Below the pieces are notes generated by a model, which did no database searches, had not been told where the DNA came from, and worked only from the letters and a program-made list of their open reading frames with translations. Below are positions 61,145 to 64,000 of a DNA stretch of 64,000 nt, piece after piece. Where the stretch lies: positions 5,208,001-5,272,000 of the forward strand of contig NZ_CP061725.1 in NCBI RefSeq assembly GCF_014764405.1, given 5' to 3'. The stretch comes from Micromonospora craniellae (GTDB taxonomy: Bacteria; Actinomycetota; Actinomycetes; Mycobacteriales; Micromonosporaceae). Every line of letters begins with the position of its first letter. The first letter of the stretch is position 1. The position numbers were made by a program, and so were the translations under genes.

Positions 61145-62799
61145 CCGCAGCGCACGGACCCCGTACCGGCCGACCGCCCACGCGCGCCGACCGAGGCATG
61201 GTCTCCTCGCCGCACTACCTGGCCACCGGCGCCGGCCTTGCCGCGCTGCGTGCCGGAGGTAGCGCGGTGGACGCCACGATCGCGGTCAACGCGCTGCTCT
61301 GCGTCGCGTACCCGCACATGGCGGGCCTCGGCGGCGACGGCTTCTGGCTGCTGGCCGATCCGGACGCGACGGTGCACGGGCTGAACGCCTCCGGTCCCGC
61401 GGCGCGGGCGGCCACCCGCGACTACTACGGCGAGCGGGGCCACACCGACGTGGTGCCGTCGCGGGGTGCGCTGTCGGCGCTGACCGTGCCGGGCGCGGTC
61501 GACGGCTGGCGGCTGGCCCACGAGCGGTACGGCCGGTTGCCCTGGGCGGACCTGTTCGACGATGCCATCCACTACGCGCGACACGGCGTCCCGGTGGCCC
61601 GATCCCTCGCCGACTGGCTGGTGGAGGACCTCGACCTGCTCAACGCGGAGTCCTCGACCGCGCGGTTGTTCGCGCCGGAGGGCCGGGCACGGCGTGAGGG
61701 GGAGCGGATCGCCCAGCCGGAACTGGCCCGCTCGCTGGAACTGATCGCCGCGCAGGGTGCCCGCGCAGGCTTCTACGAGGGCGACCTCGGCCGGCGTTTC
61801 TGCGCCGGAATCGCTGCGCAGGGCTCGCCGCTGCATCCGGACGACCTGGCGGCCTATCACGCCCACTGGGAGGAGCCGATCGCCACCGACTACCGTGGCC
61901 ACACCGTCTACGAGATGCCATCGAACACGCAGGGCTTCGCCGTCCTACAGATCCTCAACGTGATCGAGGGCTACGACGTGACCGGCTGGGGTGACGGCAC
62001 CCCGGACTACTATCACCACCTGGCCGAGGCGGTGAAGCTGGCCTTCGCCGACCGGGACGAGTGGCTCACCGACCGGCACTGGGTGGACATCCCGGTCTCC
62101 GAGTTGCTGGACAAGGCGTACGCGGCACGGCGGCGCGAGCTGATCCGGCCGGATCGGGCGATGGTCATGGCCGAGGTCGAGCCGGGAATCCGCTTCGGCC
62201 CTCAGGCGCGTCGGCGGGCGCCTCTCGGCGACACCTGCGCGTTCAGCGTCGTCGACGACCGAGGGCTGGTCGTGTCCGCCATCCAGTCGATCTACCACGA
62301 TTTCGGCGCCGGGCTCGTCTCCGGTGACACCGGGATCATCCCGCAGAACCGGGGTTCCTTCTTCTCGCTCGACGAGGGACACCCCAACCGGATGGAGCCG
62401 GGGAAGCGTACCTTCCACACCCTGATCCCGGGGCTGGTCTGCGTCGACGGTCGTCCGTGGCTGGCCTTCGGTTCGATGGGGGGCGAGGGGCAGCCGCAGA
62501 GTCAGGCGGCGCTGCTCACCTGTTTGATCGACTTCGGGTACGACGTGCAGCAGGCGATCGAGGCACCTCGATGGTTGATGGGTCGGGCCTGGGGGACCAC
62601 CGCCCAGGACATGTCCCTGGAGGGGCGCATCTCCGACGAGGTGGTGCGTGAGCTGCAACGCCGTGGTCAGCCGGTGCGGATGCTGCCGAACTGGGACGAC
62701 AACATGGGCCACGCCCAGGCGATCCGGATCGACTTCGAGCGGGGCCTTCTGGAGGCAGGCGCCGATCCGCGTGGCGACGGTGCCGCCATCGGTTACTGA
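61141..62799 (+). CDS. Gamma-glutamyltransferase family protein
   Basis: 552 residues starting at ATG 61141, overlapping the previous stop by 4 nt. Ntn-hydrolase fold made as one chain and self-cleaved before the catalytic Thr, visible in RAPLGDTCAFSVVDDRGLVV. N-terminal signature GGSAVDATIAVNALLCVAYP and MAGLGGDGFWLL; the gamma-glutamyl-binding Arg would be in LNASGPAARA. No signal peptide is seen, so it is cytosolic, unlike the secreted GGT of glutathione metabolism. Members of this branch hydrolyse acyl-amides such as cephalosporin or gamma-glutamyl compounds. Confidence 0.9.
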   Translation: MTAAHGPRTGRPPTRADRGMVSSPHYLATGAGLAALRAGGSAVDATIAVNALLCVAYPHMAGLGGDGFWLLADPDATVHGLNASGPAARAATRDYYGERGHTDVVPSRGALSALTVPGAVDGWRLAHERYGRLPWADLFDDAIHYARHGVPVARSLADWLVEDLDLLNAESSTARLFAPEGRARREGERIAQPELARSLELIAAQGARAGFYEGDLGRRFCAGIAAQGSPLHPDDLAAYHAHWEEPIATDYRGHTVYEMPSNTQGFAVLQILNVIEGYDVTGWGDGTPDYYHHLAEAVKLAFADRDEWLTDRHWVDIPVSELLDKAYAARRRELIRPDRAMVMAEVEPGIRFGPQARRRAPLGDTCAFSVVDDRGLVVSAIQSIYHDFGAGLVSGDTGIIPQNRGSFFSLDEGHPNRMEPGKRTFHTLIPGLVCVDGRPWLAFGSMGGEGQPQSQAALLTCLIDFGYDVQQAIEAPRWLMGRAWGTTAQDMSLEGRISDEVVRELQRRGQPVRMLPNWDDNMGHAQAIRIDFERGLLEAGADPRGDGAAIGY

Positions 62800-62814
62800 G
62801 CCGGGCGGGACGGC

Positions 62815-64000
62815 GTGATCCTCGCCGTCGTACTTGCCTGGCAGGTCGGCGTGGCCGCTGCTGTCCCGCTGCTGACCCGGTGGCTCGGCCGCAACGCCGG
62901 CTATCCACTGGCCGTCGGCTATCTGGTCGCGGCCGGCCTGCTGCTCACCCGGTTGCCGACGATCCTGGACGACCGGTACGTCGCCCTCGGCTGGCAGTGG
63001 CTGCCCGGGCTCGGAGTCGACGCCGCGTTGCGGATGGACGCGCTCGGCATGGTCTTCGCGCTGCTGGCGCTCGGCGTCGGCGCGCTGATCATGGCCTACT
63101 GCCCCCGCTACCTGAGCGTCGACGACGACGGGCAGGAGCGGGTGTACGTCACCATGACCCTCTTCGCCGCCGCGATGCTGGGCCTGGTGCTCGCCGACGA
63201 CCTGCTGGTCCTCTTCGTCTTCTGGGAGCTGACCTCCATCCTCTCGTTCGTCCTGATCGGACAGGGCGGACGCCCGGCCGCCACCGGGCCGGCCGTGCAG
63301 GCGCTCCTGGTCACGGTGGCCGGCGGGCTCGCCCTGCTGACCGCGATCGTGCTGCTGGCGGTGCACGTCGGCACCACCAGCCTGGCCACGCTCGTCGCCG
63401 AGCCGGAGCGGCTGAGCGGCGGACCCGGCTGGGCGGCCGGGGCGCTGATCGTGTTCGCCGCGTTCACCAAGTCGGCCCAGCTGCCGTTCCACTTCTGGCT
63501 GCCCGGCGCGATGGTGGCGATCACCCCGGTGAGCGCGTACCTGCACGCGGCGACGATGGTCAAGGCCGGCATCTACCTGCTGATGCGGTTCTCCGCCGTG
63601 TTCGGCGGCACGTCGGCGTGGGACCTCACGCTGATGTCGGTCGGGCTGCTCACCGCGATCGTCGGCGCGCTGCTGGCCCTGCGCCAGTACGACCTCAAGG
63701 CGCTGTTGGCGTACTCCACCGTCAGCCAGCTCGGCCTACTGGTCGGAGTGATCGGTGTCAGCACCCCGGCGGCCGACGCGGCGGCGATCCTCTACACCGT
63801 CGCGCACGCGCTGTTCAAGGCGACACTGTTCATGCTGGTCGGCATCATCGACCACCAGGCGGGCAGTCGGGACGTGCGGGAGCTGTCCGGTCTGCACCGG
63901 GTGATGCCGGTGACGGTCTGGCTCACCGCGCTGGCCGCGATGTCGATGGCCGGGCTGCCGCCCACCATCGGATTCGTCGGCAAGGAGGCGATCTTCGAGT
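62815..64000 (+). CDS. Mrp-type Na+/H+ antiporter subunit A (partial)
   Basis: At least 395 codons from GTG 62815 to the window edge, open throughout. It shows the NuoL/MrpA proton-channel domain: LLVLFVFWELTSILSFVLIG, FTKSAQLPFHFWLPGAMVAI with its conserved Lys, VSAYLHAATMVKAGIYLLMR, and YDLKALLAYSTVSQLGLLVG. Likely the first subunit of an mrp operon exchanging Na+ for H+ (pH and salt homeostasis). It begins 15 nt after the gamma-glutamyltransferase stop, so it may be read through from that operon. Weak Shine-Dalgarno (GGGCGGGA). Confidence 0.88.
   Translation, partial: MILAVVLAWQVGVAAAVPLLTRWLGRNAGYPLAVGYLVAAGLLLTRLPTILDDRYVALGWQWLPGLGVDAALRMDALGMVFALLALGVGALIMAYCPRYLSVDDDGQERVYVTMTLFAAAMLGLVLADDLLVLFVFWELTSILSFVLIGQGGRPAATGPAVQALLVTVAGGLALLTAIVLLAVHVGTTSLATLVAEPERLSGGPGWAAGALIVFAAFTKSAQLPFHFWLPGAMVAITPVSAYLHAATMVKAGIYLLMRFSAVFGGTSAWDLTLMSVGLLTAIVGALLALRQYDLKALLAYSTVSQLGLLVGVIGVSTPAADAAAILYTVAHALFKATLFMLVGIIDHQAGSRDVRELSGLHRVMPVTVWLTALAAMSMAGLPPTIGFVGKEAIFE

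Overview
The window is chromosomal DNA of a very GC-rich actinomycete, most likely a Micromonosporaceae member (Micromonospora or a close relative). This rests on the codon bias, the many GTG starts, the conserved actinobacterial gene order, and three copies of a roughly 57-bp palindromic intergenic repeat of a kind I associate with that family. That taxonomic call is inference from sequence style.

Layout. 1-6137 is housekeeping: a cyclase-ATPase running off the left edge, a CRP/FNR regulator, a DEDD exoribonuclease, a PPi-type phosphofructokinase, proC and a DUF2203 protein. 6138-14540 is an accessory and partly decayed stretch: an IS5-type transposase stub, a zinc-independent L32 with a COG0523 metal-homeostasis protein, a thioredoxin-reductase/methyltransferase fusion divergent from an XRE-cupin regulator, a frameshifted gene coupled to an isochorismatase, the wreck of a type IIG/BREX-like DNA methylase, an intact SLATT membrane protein, and a GNAT remnant. 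14544-21099 holds two secreted actinobacterial surface-repeat proteins followed by two overlapping SAM methyltransferases. The promoters in front of the COG0523-L32 pair, the surface proteins and the methyltransferases share an operator-like motif (TGAAAAYCNNTAYC) lying on the -10 box. I read this as a zinc-limitation (Zur-like) regulon and consider it the most interesting signal here.

21239-24452 is a glycine-betaine/choline ABC transporter. 25250-26869 is a secreted CBM2-GH18 chitinase. 27053-35894 resembles the M. tuberculosis Rv2172c-Rv2179c neighbourhood (class II DAHP synthase, PASTA kinase, Rv2175c-like DNA-binding protein, polyprenyl synthase, MTHFR), with endonuclease IV and a threonine-aldolase-like enzyme added. 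36730-41756 is a leftward, translationally coupled carotenoid operon (CrtI-like, CruG-like, CruF-like, GNAT, CrtA-like, truncated YbaK). 41894-48715 is an SOS mutasome cassette with two LexA boxes, a structured leader, a SAV_6107/HEPN gene, imuA-like, imuB and dnaE2. An intact IS982-type element follows directly.

49766-53547 carries a methyltransferase, a phosphodiesterase whose reading frame runs through one copy of the repeat, DinB, and a DUF3040 protein. 53784-58627 is a leftward MoxR/DUF58/transglutaminase operon. 58874-62799 is a rightward catabolic-looking operon (broken lactate-permease-type transporter, 59-aa membrane protein, cysteine hydrolase, gamma-glutamyltransferase). The window ends inside an mrpA-type antiporter gene.

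Recurring themes: many genes start 4-8 nt after a TANNNT -10 box (leaderless transcription), convergent genes are separated by long, nearly loop-less palindromes, and three genes have lost their middle by internal deletion.
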